From Microvirga lotononidis (lineage in GTDB: Bacteria; Pseudomonadota; Alphaproteobacteria; Rhizobiales; Beijerinckiaceae): a DNA stretch of 64,000 nt. The stretch's first letter is position 1; the number at the start of each line of letters is the position of its first letter. Below are positions 33,875 through 42,829 of the stretch, in pieces. The position numbers and the translations under genes were made by a program. The notes beneath the pieces were generated by a model that saw nothing but the letters and a program-made list of their open reading frames with translations, had not been told where the DNA came from and searched no databases. The stretch is from the NCBI RefSeq assembly GCF_034627025.1, contig NZ_CP141050.1, forward strand, positions 997,001-1,061,000, in the 5' to 3' direction.

Positions 33875-34034
33875 CATGCGATCAGCTACAAGGGCTACCA
33901 GTTCCCACCTCAGATCATCGCCTCTACCATTTGGCGATAGTCTCGTATCCTACGAGACAGCTCGCCGGTGGGCGCTCAAGTTCGGCCCAGACGATGCTCG
34001 CCGCCTCAGGCGCAAGACGCCGCGCCGCGTTTGA
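33875..34034 (+). pseudogene. IS6-family transposase remnant
   Basis: One frame reads HAISYKGYQFPPQIIASTIW then a stop; another continues LVSYETARRWALKFGPDDAR and RLRRKTPRRV. Together they match the start of IS6/IS26-type transposases, with the intervening LYxRFxLSYRDVEELxAERG segment deleted and the frame shifted. Catalytic DDE domain absent. Confidence 0.6.
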
Positions 34035-34166
34035 GCGGAACCAGCGGTCCGCACGAGCGAGAACCGGATCCGCCTTTCACTGACGTGGCCCTCCAGGTCC
34101 GCACGATGCGCGAGGCAGCCGGGTCATCCCTGTTTGCCGGATCGAAGGTCTCCTTCGGGTCCAGCC

Positions 34167-34306
34167 TGTGTGAAAACTCGAACTAGCTCATCCTTGGCGC
34201 ACTATTCGTACAATTTTGTGCCTCTGCACCGCGAAATCCCCGGTCTGTCTGAAGCTGTAAGACATAAAAATTTCTCAAAGGTGGGGTCCGTCAGCGTTTT
34301 CACACA
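34167..34306. repeat. 11-bp inverted repeats delimiting a 140-bp segment
   Basis: TGTGTGAAAAC at 34167-34177 and its reverse complement at 34296-34306. The enclosed sequence is AT-richer than its surroundings and shows no gene. Could be a MITE or the collapsed ends of an insertion sequence; no target duplication was established. Confidence 0.35.
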
Positions 34307-34649
34307 CTCTCGGTCAACCTGAGCCAATGAGTTCTTGCCCACGAGGGTCTGCTCACGCCGCCAGTGCAGAAATTCGGCTAAGGTTCGCCAGGGGCCAATT
34401 CCAGACGTTCCGGCATTGAGACGCAATTTCATCGAAGGCCGTTTGATGAAGCCTGAAGCGTATTCCGTTGCCATCCTCGTGCAAGGTGCTGTCCGATCGA
34501 GTCTCGAGCTTTGGCCAAGCTTGGGAAGGCGGGATGGTTGATCCCTTTGATCTTGCCAAAGCCTACCTCCCGGTGTCACTGCCAGCGAGCTGCCTTGTTC
34601 TCATCGGAGTGGCGAAGAGTCTGTACGTGAGGAATTGGCCGCGAACGAA

Positions 34650-34787
34650 CTACCGCTGGGCAACGGTCAGGCGTGAGGACCATAACGGCCGGAGGAGCGG
34701 CTCGGCAACAACCCCGGCAATCATGGCAAAAGCCGTCAGAATGAGCCCAACACGACAATAGAGCACAGCTCGTTCCTTATAGGTCAT
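34650..34787 (-). CDS. 45-residue membrane protein (paralogue of 44570-44707)
   Basis: ATG 34787 to TAG 34650. MTYKERAVLYCRVGLILTAF, AMIAGVVAEPLLRPLWSSRL, TVAQR. Identical in length and clearly related to the 44570-44707 product (xxRVGLIxxAFAxIxGxxAxPLL, ending AQR). One membrane helix with a PLL kink. In both places a five-copy-family gene follows divergently, so the pair is duplicated as a module. Confidence 0.65.
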   Translation of the reverse strand: MTYKERAVLYCRVGLILTAFAMIAGVVAEPLLRPLWSSRLTVAQR

Positions 34788-35124
34788 GAGCCCTCGCAAC
34801 CGTTTGGCCGGAATCAGCTCAGTCGGATCCTTGTTGCCGATTGTGGCGACAATACTGCTCAGGTTTGGAAGGAATGCTGCGCTTGGTGATCACCAAGTCC
34901 TCTCATGCCGATCCGCCTCGCTGCATGGTGCCAAAGCGGATCATGTCTCAGGATTACGGTGAAAGGTTCGGAGGCTACGTGGCAGGTTAAGGATCCGACA
35001 ACAGGTGCGCCAATATTTCCCTTTTATCCACAGGGCCTTACTGGAACGCAGGTAGCGCAGGATAGTCTCTAAAACTCAGGGGTCGGCTGGGGAGCAGGTC
35101 ACTTGAAACAACATTCGATATTCA
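34788..35124. promoter_or_regulatory. Divergent upstream region with conserved CCACA element and degenerate EcfG site
   Basis: TTATCCACA at 35024-35032 (identical to a consensus DnaA box) lies 10 bases before GGAAC (35043), which is followed after 17 bases by GTC rather than GTT. The arrangement matches that upstream of the paralogues at 45208 and 16713. GGCTGGGGAGCA, also conserved in the paralogous leaders, lies just before the start. Confidence 0.5.
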
Positions 35125-35424
35125 ATGCCATTGCTCACATCAGATTCCACCTCCGGTCAGGTTGCCGAACACTTGGGCGCCCTCGCCACCAAGGTTGATG
35201 AGATTGCCCAGCGCGCCGGAGTATCGGCCGCTGCGCGATTGGACCTTCAGACCACTCTGGCTGCACTGCCGTGGCCGAGCCGGCGGCGCCTTGGCTTGGT
35301 CCTGGAGAGTGCTCGGGTCAGCACCAGCGACAAAGCCGTCCGTGAGGCTGTCGCCGTGATGCTCGATGTAGCAGCCGATGTCTGGGCCAGAACGCCACCA
35401 CCGGATGAGAGGGACAACGATTAG
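35125..35424 (+). CDS. Unknown small protein, five-copy family (copy 2)
   Basis: 99 residues. ALATKVDEIAQRAGVSAAAR, TTLAALPWPSRRRLGLVLES, ARVSTSDKAVREAVAVMLDV, then VWARTPPP. Highly similar to copies at 16713 and 45208. All-helical, soluble, no known motif. Convergent with the 35448 gene, as copy 1 is with 16467. Confidence 0.75.
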   Translation: MPLLTSDSTSGQVAEHLGALATKVDEIAQRAGVSAAARLDLQTTLAALPWPSRRRLGLVLESARVSTSDKAVREAVAVMLDVAADVWARTPPPDERDND

Positions 35425-35447
35425 TCACAACCGTGAGCCGACGGCTC

Positions 35448-35681
35448 TCACGAGAGATCCGAGTACGCATCCCGCCCAGCGTCCCAGATGGGCACCTGGT
35501 CGTCACCTTCCTCCAGCACAACACCTGCGGCCTTTCCCTGACGCGCTGAGGCCTCAGCCACGACAACAGCAGCCTCGATGGCTTGTGGCCGCTCGCCGAA
35601 CCGCCCAAGCGTTTCCTCCCCGAGATGAACGGCCCAGCCCTCTCCCGATGCACGGATGACGTAAAGATCCTGCTCGCTCAT
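35448..35681 (-). CDS. Small conserved protein (paralogue of 16467)
   Basis: 77 residues. MSEQDLYVIRASGEGWAVHL, EETLGRFGERPQAIEAAVVV, AEASARQGKAAGVV and VPIWDAGRD. The pattern (Y-V-I, G-W-A-V, A-I-xxA) resembles DUF2188-type small proteins. Tail-to-tail with copy 2 of the five-copy family, 23 bp apart. Function unknown. Confidence 0.65.
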   Translation of the reverse strand: MSEQDLYVIRASGEGWAVHLGEETLGRFGERPQAIEAAVVVAEASARQGKAAGVVLEEGDDQVPIWDAGRDAYSDLS

Positions 35682-35890
35682 GGGGCCTCCTTGCAGCTCG
35701 CATCCATTGCCGGAATGAAGAATAACGGAAGCTCGGCAGCTTTATTCCCCGCAAGCATTTCATCAAATCGTTCAGTGGGCGAAGAACCGGGCTCGACTAA
35801 ATCCCCCTGACAGGATCTTACTCCGGTGCTCTTGCGCTGCTCAATGGATTGGTTGGGCAGCCTTGCGCTGGCTCAACCGATGGTTCGTCA

Positions 35891-36118
35891 ATGCGCTGCT
35901 ACTTTCATCTGGTGAACAGTCACGAGTTCATCGGAGACGATACGGGTGTCGAAATCCTGGACCTCGCGACGGCGAGGGGCTTCGCCCTGCAAGCCATCGA
36001 GGACATCCGCGAGGAGGCCATCCAGGTCGGCGCATCCTGGCAGGGTTGGCGGCTGGACGTGGTGAACCCATCCGGTGAGGTCCTTTTGTCGATCCCGCTG
36101 GAGCCGGTCCTGCACTGA
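35891..36118 (+). CDS. DUF6894-like small protein
   Basis: 75 residues from ATG 35891: MRCYFHLVNSHEFIGDDTGV, EILDLATARGFALQAIEDIR, SWQGWRLDVVNPSGEVLLSI. Closest to the 18981 and 47765 copies, with a LEPVLH ending. Function unknown. Confidence 0.72.
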   Translation: MRCYFHLVNSHEFIGDDTGVEILDLATARGFALQAIEDIREEAIQVGASWQGWRLDVVNPSGEVLLSIPLEPVLH

Positions 36119-36446
36119 CATGAACGCGGGATCATCAGACCTTGGGACTACGCCAGCTCCGTCTGGTGGCTTTTTGGCGGACGTCTCTGGTATCGCCGTC
36201 GGTTTAGGATGGGAAATCCCCGGTCCTTCGGGGCGCAGGACGACATTCCGCTCGTTTCCAGAACATACCAGCTCAGCGACTGCATGCTGCCAGCACCGAA
36301 CCTGCAAAGGCCAGGAATAACGTTTCGATAATCAAGATCCCTTGGCTGGCGAACCAGCCAAGGGCCTCTATTGGAGCAGATGGCTGGCGCGCAGCCTCGT
36401 GGAGTGCCCGGCGACTGCGCGCTGGAAATCAGCAGAGGTGAGGGCC
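36119..36446. other. Intergenic with perfect hairpin
   Basis: A perfect 11-bp stem (CCCTTGGCTGG-CGAA-CCAGCCAAGGG) at 36339-36364 lies downstream of the minus-strand gene at 36447 and may end its transcript, although its T run is weak. No gene otherwise. Confidence 0.45.
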
Positions 36447-37313
36447 TCAGCGTCGTCCGCCCCCGTTGCCATTTCCGTTGCCACCAGCGTTTCCGCCGCC
36501 ATGGCCGTTGCCGCCAGCGCCACCATTGCCATTGCCTCCCCGACCACCACCTCCGGCATTGCCGCCACCGGGATTGGACGGATCGGTGCCCTTCACATCA
36601 GTACTGGTGTTGTCGGCAGGCTCCGATCCGTTGCCCAGACCGTTGTTGTTGCCGGGCCCCTGACCGTTCCCATTTCCCGGTCCATTGCCATTGCCCCGCC
36701 CGGCACCATTGCCATCGCCGCCCGAACCTGCCGACCCGCGGCTGCCACCGCCGCTCGAGCCTCCAATGCCGCCGGTGCTGCTGGCCGGGCCACTGCCGCT
36801 GGCAGAGTTGCCGCCAAGAGAAGCGCCAGATGATGCATCTCCTGAAGCGGATCCGGCGAGGCCTCCGCCTGCGGATCGTCCGGCCGCGCTACCGGAACCC
36901 GAGGTTGCGGCTGCGCCTGCCATGGTGCTGCCGGAGGAAGTCGCACTGCTGCCCCTCGTGGAACCAGCAATCGCAGAAGAACCAGGCGCAGATCGCGCTG
37001 ACGTGCCGCCTGCGACGGCACTCGTGCCAGAGCCGAAGAGACGATCCAGGAGCGATGCTCCGGGAACAGCAGTGGATCCGGTCGTCTCAGCTCTGACGTC
37101 TTGGTTTACTGCACGCCGCGCCTGCGGGAGGATCGCACATCGGCAGACTTCCTGGCCCTGGACGATGCGGAGGCGGCAGTTGCCGTACATCGATGCGTTA
37201 GCAACAGCAGGCTGGCACTGCTGGCCTGACCTGGGCATCTGAGCCTGGGCGGACGCCGACGCGGCAAGAAACAGGGTCATCGCGGACAAAGCGAGAGCGT
37301 GCGAACGCTTCAT
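36447..37313 (-). CDS. Secreted low-complexity Gly/Ser/Asn-rich protein
   Basis: 288 residues. A signal peptide (MKRSHALALSAMTLFLAASA, SAQAQ) leads to a short four-Cys segment (QQCQPAVANASMYGNCRLRI ... EVCRCAI). A linker with LLDRLFGSG precedes Ser/Ala/Gly-rich repeats and finally GNGxGNGNGxGPGN-type repeats to the end. Such glycine-rich secreted proteins are often surface or cell-wall associated. The N-terminal Cys motif is the only ordered part. Long antisense frames rich in Cys, His or Pro are shadows of these repeats. Confidence 0.7.
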   Translation of the reverse strand: MKRSHALALSAMTLFLAASASAQAQMPRSGQQCQPAVANASMYGNCRLRIVQGQEVCRCAILPQARRAVNQDVRAETTGSTAVPGASLLDRLFGSGTSAVAGGTSARSAPGSSAIAGSTRGSSATSSGSTMAGAAATSGSGSAAGRSAGGGLAGSASGDASSGASLGGNSASGSGPASSTGGIGGSSGGGSRGSAGSGGDGNGAGRGNGNGPGNGNGQGPGNNNGLGNGSEPADNTSTDVKGTDPSNPGGGNAGGGGRGGNGNGGAGGNGHGGGNAGGNGNGNGGGRR

Positions 37314-37527
37314 GATTCACCTTACAAGAGAGTACTGATGAGGGCTGATCGCAGAAGAGCGGCTCAGGTTGCTAGATGACGCCAAACAAAGAACATGGTT
37401 CCGGCGCAATCCTAGAAATATTTTCAGATGAAATGTGGATATACCTGCGCCTGTTAACGGATAAGCAATCTTTATACCTGGCTGCACCTTGGTTTTAGCC
37501 TGTCCGTTGACAGAGGCCCAAACGAAA

Positions 37528-37555
37528 GCCCCTGATAGTCTTGAACTATCAGGGG
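37528..37555 (-). terminator. Intrinsic hairpin downstream of peptidase pseudogene
   Basis: An 11-bp perfect stem (GCCCCTGATAG/CTATCAGGGGC) with a 6-base loop. On the minus strand it is followed by TTTCGTTT, so it likely terminated the transglutaminase-like gene. Confidence 0.65.
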
Positions 37556-37699
37556 CAAGCAATACTCGATGGAGGGGCTTCTCTCGCCTAAGGGGCCACA
37601 GCCGGGCAACGATCTTATTGTCGACTCAGTTCCACCGCTTACTTGGGAAGGGAGCGGGTCAGCCGCGCGGCCGGCGCAGCCCGGCCTGTGCCACGGGTA

Positions 37700-38167
37700 G
37701 GCTGCGGGCGACAGGAAGATCCACCATCGGCTCGCTGGTTCTAACGCCCGAAGCCGAAACCTACCCACGCCCGACTGACGCGAAAGGAGAGTATGGCCCG
37801 TCTGATCGGGCGGCAGGATGGACGAGGTCAGGTTGTCCAGGACCTACTCGCCGTTGCCCGTTGTCACGACCAGCACTGCATGCGGCTCACCGGATGAGGT
37901 CGTGCCGACCGCAATCGACAGCGCCGCGGCCGGCCAGCCACGCTGCACGAGCAGCTTGCGCTTCAGCAGCGCGAAGTCCTCGCAGTCCCTCTTGCCACTC
38001 GTCGGCAGTGTCCAGACGTCCTCGCGCCCGTACTGCTCCATGTCGGATACTTCAACGATGGTGCTGTTCACATGGCTGTTGATCTGCCGCAGCTCGGACA
38101 TCCGCTCTGACGTGAGGGCGACACGGGCCACGGGCTTAGCCGAGACCGGAACGGCATGAACAACCAT
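37700..38167 (-). pseudogene. Transglutaminase-like cysteine peptidase (BTLCP), broken
   Basis: The frame holds ELRQINSHVNSTIVEVSDME, then RDCEDFALLKRKLLVQRGWP (catalytic Cys), and EPHAVLVVTT (catalytic His), typical of the BTLCP/DUF920 family. A TAG at 37844 interrupts it; the same frame then continues VLDNLTSSILPPDQTGHTLL, containing the D-N of the family's third catalytic region. The N-terminal signal peptide and WVDFC-like region are missing: the frame begins next to another 5'-truncated gene at 38168. Non-functional by two lesions. Confidence 0.7.
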
Positions 38168-38175
38168 CGCCAGAG

Positions 38176-38574
38176 TTGGTGACGGCTGACATTCTGATTG
38201 AAGCTGGCTTCCGTGTTATGGAAGCAGCCAACGCCGACGAGGCTCTCACTGTGCTCAGCGCCGGAGTTGGGGTTGACGTCCTGCTCTCGGACGTCGAAAT
38301 GCCGCCAGGCCGCAACGGCTACGCGCTCGCCCGCCAGGTTCACGAGTACTGGTCCAACATCGAAATCCTGATCACCTCGGGACGGAAATGGCCGAGGGAA
38401 GGTGATCTTCCGCCCGGGGCCGCGTTCCTGGCCAAGCCCTGCCCGAGCGAGACCCTGGTGTCTTACGTGCGCTCGGCCGCCGAGCGTGCTCAGATCGCCA
38501 GAGCCACATACCCTGCTCCGGATGCGGCTGAGCCAGCCGAGGGAACGATCGTTCCGTTCCCGAAGGCGGGATGA
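38176..38574 (+). pseudogene. Response regulator lacking its N-terminus
   Basis: The open frame begins LVTADILIEAGFRVMEAANA and ends VPFPKAG. It is colinear with residues about 18-151 of the receiver at 18376, sharing LLSDVEMPPG, ITSGRKWPREGDLPPGAAFL and KPCPSETLVSYVRS. The first beta strand with the acidic VEDEPLVR residues that bind Mg2+ is gone, so phosphorylation should fail. The break coincides with the truncated start of the divergent peptidase pseudogene. Confidence 0.7.
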
Positions 38575-38629
38575 GCCGGACAGATCATCAGGAGAGTTTT
38601 CGGTTCAGAGAAATCAGGCTCTCAGGCCG

Positions 38630-38995
38630 CTATTGGCGCTTGATGAGCTGAATCACCTTCCGGCTCTCCGGCTCCACGATCGCAATCTGGTTGCCGGCAA
38701 TCAGGTAATTATAGGTCGTGACAGTCGGAACGGCCGTGGCGGCATCCTGGGGCAACTCGAGCAGTTCCACCTCTGGCGGAATGACCATGCCGATCCGGAC
38801 GGGCTCGTTCAGATTGGTTTCCGGCAGGTCCGGAGAGGCCTTGACCTGATCCAGGATCATCTTCTGCTTCTCGGCGGAGAGCGGGATCGGCTCACCGGTC
38901 TCGATGGGAGTTCCTTGCGCCGGCTGGGACAACGCGGGAGAGCCACAGCCGAGGGCTACCATCCCAAACAGAATCAGTGGCACTGTCGCTCTCAT
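38630..38995 (-). CDS. DUF1236 secreted protein
   Basis: 121 residues from ATG 38995, with AGGAGGT upstream. A signal peptide (MRATVPLILFGMVALGCGSP) precedes a linker and a DUF1236 domain (GMVIPPEVELLELPQDAATA, TYNYLIAGNQIAIVEPESRK, VIQLIKRQ). Periplasmic; the function of the domain is unknown though common in Rhizobiales. In line with the next gene upstream on the same strand, 60 bp apart. Confidence 0.78.
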   Translation of the reverse strand: MRATVPLILFGMVALGCGSPALSQPAQGTPIETGEPIPLSAEKQKMILDQVKASPDLPETNLNEPVRIGMVIPPEVELLELPQDAATAVPTVTTYNYLIAGNQIAIVEPESRKVIQLIKRQ

Positions 38996-39054
38996 GACTA
39001 CCTCCTCCGCTGATCGGGAGAACGATGAGCGTGAGGCCCGGTTGCGTATGCTCC

Positions 39055-39417
39055 TCAATCGCAGACCCTGACACGCCGCTCGATCACCTCACCCCACGGG
39101 TTCATCCGGCGCTTGATGATCAGGCGGCAATCCTCGCCTCTCCACCAGGGGCGGGCCGCAACAGGGTAACTAGGCCGGTGCCATCCCGGCCCGGGCCGGC
39201 CATCGATCCGCTCTTCTTCGACATACCGTGGGCCGCGCTCGATCCTCTCCTCGCGGAAGCGCTCGGTGACGACAGGCGGTGGGGTCTCGTAGATCTCTCT
39301 GCGGCTCTCGACCTCGACACCCTCGAAGGGGGCGATCCCATAATCAGCCGCCCGGGCTGAAGCGGTCAGGCACAGACCAGTCAGCCCTGCGATAAGAATT
39401 GCTGTGCGTGCTCGCAT
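39055..39417 (-). CDS. Small secreted basic protein
   Basis: 120 residues from ATG 39417, with AGGAGAGA upstream. A signal peptide (MRARTAILIAGLTGLCLTAS, ARA) is followed by charged repeats of Glu/Arg and a C-terminal motif (CRLIIKRRMNPWGEVIERRV, RVCD) with two Cys that may pair. Similar C-termini occur in short Rhizobiales periplasmic proteins. Function unknown. Confidence 0.65.
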   Translation of the reverse strand: MRARTAILIAGLTGLCLTASARAADYGIAPFEGVEVESRREIYETPPPVVTERFREERIERGPRYVEEERIDGRPGPGWHRPSYPVAARPWWRGEDCRLIIKRRMNPWGEVIERRVRVCD

Positions 39418-39599
39418 CGATCTCTCCTTGCCGTCAGGCCGGAACCTGAACCCAACTAGGACCAAGACAATGGCAGAGGCGGTGTGACGCTTACCCGAAC
39501 AATTCCTTCAGCTGGAATTCATTGGCATGGGGCGAGCGGCTATACGGCTGTTCGAAACCAGGCCGTCGCTCGACCAGAGCCCGAATTCGAATGGGCCAG

Positions 39600-39624
39600 G
39601 GAACTTTGCTGGAAGCTTGGCGTT
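39600..39624 (+). promoter_or_regulatory. EcfG-type promoter (GGAAC-N16-CGTT)
   Basis: GGAAC 39600-39604, GTT 39622-39624, preceded by C; 88 bp upstream of the gene at 39712. Confidence 0.5.
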
Positions 39625-39711
39625 ATGTGGGCTCGACCTGAGGCATCAGGCGTCGAGCCATAACGAAGAGCGGCTGTTTCGGCAGCCTGCCAAAAACCTG
39701 CAAGGGCATTC

Positions 39712-40014
39712 ATGCACGCATTTCCCCAAACCACCCGACCCGAAACCTCGCGAGCCTTTACCATTATCCTTGAGCGCCTTTACGCCATGGCGCTGCAGAC
39801 GGATCCTTCGCTGGGCGATCCCGCGGATCTTGACGCGTCCCTCACGGCCTTGCCCACCGAGAACCGCAGTCAGGTCATGCTGGTGCTGGAGAGCGTCGAG
39901 AGCCGGGCACAAACTCGAGCCGACGTGGAACTCGCAGAGGCGGCCCGGATGGTCCGGCATGCTGCCAGGCGGGTCTGGGCGTATGAGGATTCTGGCAGCT
40001 TGCGCTGTGCCTAA
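39712..40014 (+). CDS. Unknown small protein, divergent member of five-copy family
   Basis: 100 residues. It keeps the family pattern D-L-DASLTALPTENRSQVMLV, LESVESRAQTRADVELAEAA and RVWAYE, aligned to TLAALPWPxRRRLGLxLESA and VWAR in the other copies. The N-terminus differs. An exact EcfG-type promoter is upstream, supporting the shared regulation of the family. Assignment to the family is by eye. Confidence 0.55.
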   Translation: MHAFPQTTRPETSRAFTIILERLYAMALQTDPSLGDPADLDASLTALPTENRSQVMLVLESVESRAQTRADVELAEAARMVRHAARRVWAYEDSGSLRCA

Positions 40015-40211
40015 GCGGAGGGTGCCAAGGCGGGAACTCATTCTACCTTTGTCCGCCTGGAGTGACTTCTGAACGGCCGCGGCTCCCTCCCTTCTTAAGA
40101 GGGGGGCCGCCGTAGGCCGTGCTCAAGGGGCGAAGCAAGGGTGGCAGGCTGAGGATCTCAAGCTGGGCTTTGAGCGTTGAAGCTATGCCATGCTGCACAA
40201 GGGAGGTCCGC

Positions 40212-40790
40212 ATGCCCCGTCTCATGATCACACTCGCGGGACTGGCATGTAGCGCGATGCTGGCCAGTTCCGCTCAGGCTCAGTCGACCGCCTCGCTCAG
40301 TGGCGGGCCCGCCAACTTCTTCGAGCGGCTATTCGGAGGCCTGGCGTCGCCGGCAGCCCGCCAAGTTGTTATCTGGCGCGGTACGCAGCAGCCCGGCACG
40401 ATCGTTATCTCGACCAGCCAGCGCCGGCTCTACTACGTGCTCGGCCAGGGACAGGCGATTCAATACGGCATTGGGGTCGGCCGTCCAGGCTTTGCGTGGG
40501 CCGGCACCAAGACGGTCAGCATGAAGCGGGAGTGGCCCGACTGGAGCCCTCCGGCCGCGATGCTGCAGCGGCGTCCTGATCTGCCGCGTTTCATGAAAGG
40601 TGGCCTCGGCAATCCCCTGGGTGCCCGGGCTCTGTATCTTGGCTCGTCGATGTACCGCATCCATGGCTCGAATGAGCCGGAGACGATCGGTTATGCGGTT
40701 TCCTCAGGCTGCATCCGCATGACCAATGCCGATGTCGTTGATCTCTATAACCGAACACGGGTCGGCACCCGGGTCGTGGTCTTACGCTGA
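40212..40790 (+). CDS. L,D-transpeptidase (YkuD domain)
   Basis: 192 residues from ATG 40212, with GGGAGG seven bases upstream. A signal peptide (MPRLMITLAGLACSAMLASS, AQAQ) precedes a YkuD domain beginning near TIVISTSQRRLYYVLGQGQA. The catalytic motif is HGSNEPETIGYAVSSGCIRM, with the Cys nucleophile. It forms 3-3 crosslinks or anchors proteins to peptidoglycan in the periplasm. The short NFFERLFGG sequence before the domain recurs at the end of PBP1A (21983-23956). Confidence 0.92.
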   Translation: MPRLMITLAGLACSAMLASSAQAQSTASLSGGPANFFERLFGGLASPAARQVVIWRGTQQPGTIVISTSQRRLYYVLGQGQAIQYGIGVGRPGFAWAGTKTVSMKREWPDWSPPAAMLQRRPDLPRFMKGGLGNPLGARALYLGSSMYRIHGSNEPETIGYAVSSGCIRMTNADVVDLYNRTRVGTRVVVLR

Positions 40791-40862
40791 CGAGATCTGA
40801 CGCGGTTGACCATTCTGGGAACTCAGCCGTGGTTTGACGCCATAGCCTCAGCCCGCAGATCC

Positions 40863-41276
40863 TCAGGAATTGATGAGACACTGCTCATCGACATCAAAGA
40901 AACGGAGTGAGCCGGGAAGCGGCGTGAAGGGCACGATCCGTGGGCTGCGTAACACAAAGCCGTAGGGGCCGATGAACCAGGGGGAAGGATGCTCGGTGAC
41001 GCAGTCGGCGATCTCGACCTCGCCAACGATGCCTCCTCGGGGAAGATCCTCTTTCCGCGGCAAGCCTCCACCCAGCATGATCGCCTGACACAGCCATTGC
41101 TCAGGGCTCCGGCACGCCTGTTGGAAAGCGCTATAATCCTCCTGGCGCACGATTGCAGTGGCATGGATCAGGACGCGCCCGCGGAACTGGGTCGGCCATT
41201 CCCGATTATCGACATCCATTCCGGCATGGAAGATCGCCCACGCAAAAGGCTGTCGGACAGAAAGAGCGACTGTCAT
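40863..41276 (-). CDS. ASCH-domain protein
   Basis: 137 residues. ALSVRQPFAWAIFHAGMDVD, NREWPTQFRGRVLIHATAIV, GGIVGEVEIADCVTEHPSPW and WFIGPYGFVL match the ASCH fold (PUA-like), which binds RNA or modified nucleosides. Its start overlaps the upstream gene's stop as ATGA, so the two are coupled. Possible RNA-binding regulator; function not established. Confidence 0.82.
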   Translation of the reverse strand: MTVALSVRQPFAWAIFHAGMDVDNREWPTQFRGRVLIHATAIVRQEDYSAFQQACRSPEQWLCQAIMLGGGLPRKEDLPRGGIVGEVEIADCVTEHPSPWFIGPYGFVLRSPRIVPFTPLPGSLRFFDVDEQCLINS

Positions 41277-41479
41277 CCAGGCAACAATCCCGTCACGACG
41301 AAAAACTTTGCTTCGAGTTGAGCGACGAGCGTTTCCAAGTGCTCCGGCAAAGGTGACCTCAAGGTATCCTGGTAGATACTCTTCAGAGAATGGCCGAGAA
41401 TTAAGTTCACTTGCTCCTGCGAGAAGGTCAGGCTGTTTGGGATGTTGTTCATCATCTCACGGTTGTCGTTCCATGGCAT
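41273..41479 (-). CDS. NepR-like anti-sigma factor (paralogue)
   Basis: 68 residues from ATG 41479 (a GTG at 41521 would extend it). The core LILGHSLKSIYQDTLRSPLP followed by EHLETLVAQLEAK matches the NepR helices (xIGxxLRxxYxxxxxEPxPxxxxxLLxxL). NepR sequesters the general stress sigma factor EcfG until PhyR is phosphorylated. It is coupled to the ASCH gene and not adjacent to a sigma gene, so it would be an orphan paralogue. Weak similarity; fold comparison would decide. Confidence 0.55.
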   Translation of the reverse strand: MPWNDNREMMNNIPNSLTFSQEQVNLILGHSLKSIYQDTLRSPLPEHLETLVAQLEAKFFVVTGLLPG

Positions 41480-42305
41480 GGGATTATTCTCAAGGTCCGC
41501 GTAGCGTTGGTTGATTAACACAGGTTAAACGTAACTCGTGCGCTCATGATCTGGTTTCAGCGGGGCCGTGAGATGAACCTACGGCCGTGCCAGGCGTCCA
41601 TCGGATGTGTCAGGCAGGACGAATGACGGCCGACGAAAGACATCTCATCAATCGCAAAAGGCTTTCTCGCGACCATAGCCTTGTCACCATTGGTGCTGGT
41701 CTTGGGGTGCTTCTCGTCCGGGTCGGCCCTATCCTGTTGTTCGTTTGATCGACCCAGGGTGAAACTGCACGATTTGAACTGCCGTGACAGTTCCAACCTT
41801 CAGACATCAGAACCATGACGAAAACGGTCCGGGGACAACCTGGGTGTTCGGAGTTCCAGTCCGTGGGGCGAACACAGGAAAGCGGCGTGTGATTTCAGGT
41901 TGGTCGCCGATAGCGAACGATAACCTCTGCCCGCTGGCGAGCTGCATCAGCGAAAAAAGGCCGGGCCAGAGGCCTGGCTAACGGTGAGGTCCGACGAAGT
42001 TCAAAACCTTCCAGAGGGAACGGCAGATCAGGCAGCGCCGGGAGGAAGAAAGCGCTGCCGCGTTGAAATCAGCCAAAGCCTGTATCGACCGTGTTTGCTC
42101 TTCGGGCAATAGAACCCATGTCATGAACGGGCTGCGCCGCAGACATGACGTCCATCTCACAAACGCCGCATACTCATCTCAGGCAAACCTTCCGCTCCGA
42201 CGTCGTTATCGAGCATCCAGAGAACATGGCGGATGCCATGTGCAGGTGAATTCACGCCTCACCCGCCGTCCCAATGTCCCTCGATCACAGCGATCTTGAG
42301 TTCGA
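41480..42305. other. Intergenic with minus-strand terminator
   Basis: A hairpin (GCCAGGCC-TCT-GGCCCGGC) at about 41955-41982, followed on the minus strand by TTTTTT, ends a transcript coming from the right. A 48-codon frame (42124 to 41978) ends on it but lacks a good ribosome site, so an sRNA is equally possible. Nothing else supported. Confidence 0.45.
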
Positions 42306-42431
42306 TCAGATCCGCAAGAATGTTGTTGGGGTGAGAGCCCAGAGATCCTGAGCGAGCTCCTTGAGTTCGGTGAGGGTGGCGCCTTCCGTCAGGTTCCGCT
42401 CGGCCATGCGTAAAGCCTCCGTGAAATCCAT
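42306..42431 (-). CDS. 41-residue small protein
   Basis: ATG 42431, with a strong AGGAGGG seven bases upstream. MDFTEALRMAERNLTEGATL, TELKELAQDLWALTPTTFLR, I. Helical with an amphipathic pattern. No family recognised. The overlapping 74-codon frame at 42259-42483 has no ribosome site. Confidence 0.5.
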   Translation of the reverse strand: MDFTEALRMAERNLTEGATLTELKELAQDLWALTPTTFLRI

Positions 42432-42829
42432 CGCTACACCCTCCTTCGGAATCGGTCAGGAGATGAGCGTCCGAATGAGGCAATCATGCGCCAGCAGATG
42501 AACACTTCCGTGATGGTCAAATTGCTTGATGATAATCGCGCTCACATTTTGATACAGCGTCGTGACCACAGGCCACTCGAGCAGTCCGGCAATTGCGGCA
42601 CGTTCCTGTGCTGCTTAAGAAGCCGTGGGAGTTCAGGTCGAATCTTATGCTGCCGATCACGCGATGAATGTCCGCTTGGGAACATTGCGGTCGTGTCTCG
42701 GCGTTCGCACGTCCGCACGATTCATCGTGGATGGACACACGGGATGTCGCTCCTGCTCCCTATGGTCGCAGACCACCAGCATGCGGCGCCTCGACGAGCC
42801 GATTTCGTCCAGATGCTGGGTGGAGCAGG
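42432..42829. other. Intergenic region
   Basis: No supported gene; overlapping plus-strand frames lack ribosome sites and family resemblance. Confidence 0.35.

Noticed and set aside
33485..34034. 130-167-codon frames on both strands
   Set aside because: High-GC chance frames; only the short IS6-like segment at 33875-34034 resembles a protein family.
36371..37242. Cys/His- and Pro-rich frames opposite the glycine-rich protein
   Set aside because: Repeat-driven artefacts: codons for Gly/Asn/Ser read on the other strand or frame yield Cys, His and Pro. The minus-strand gene has a signal peptide and a proper start.
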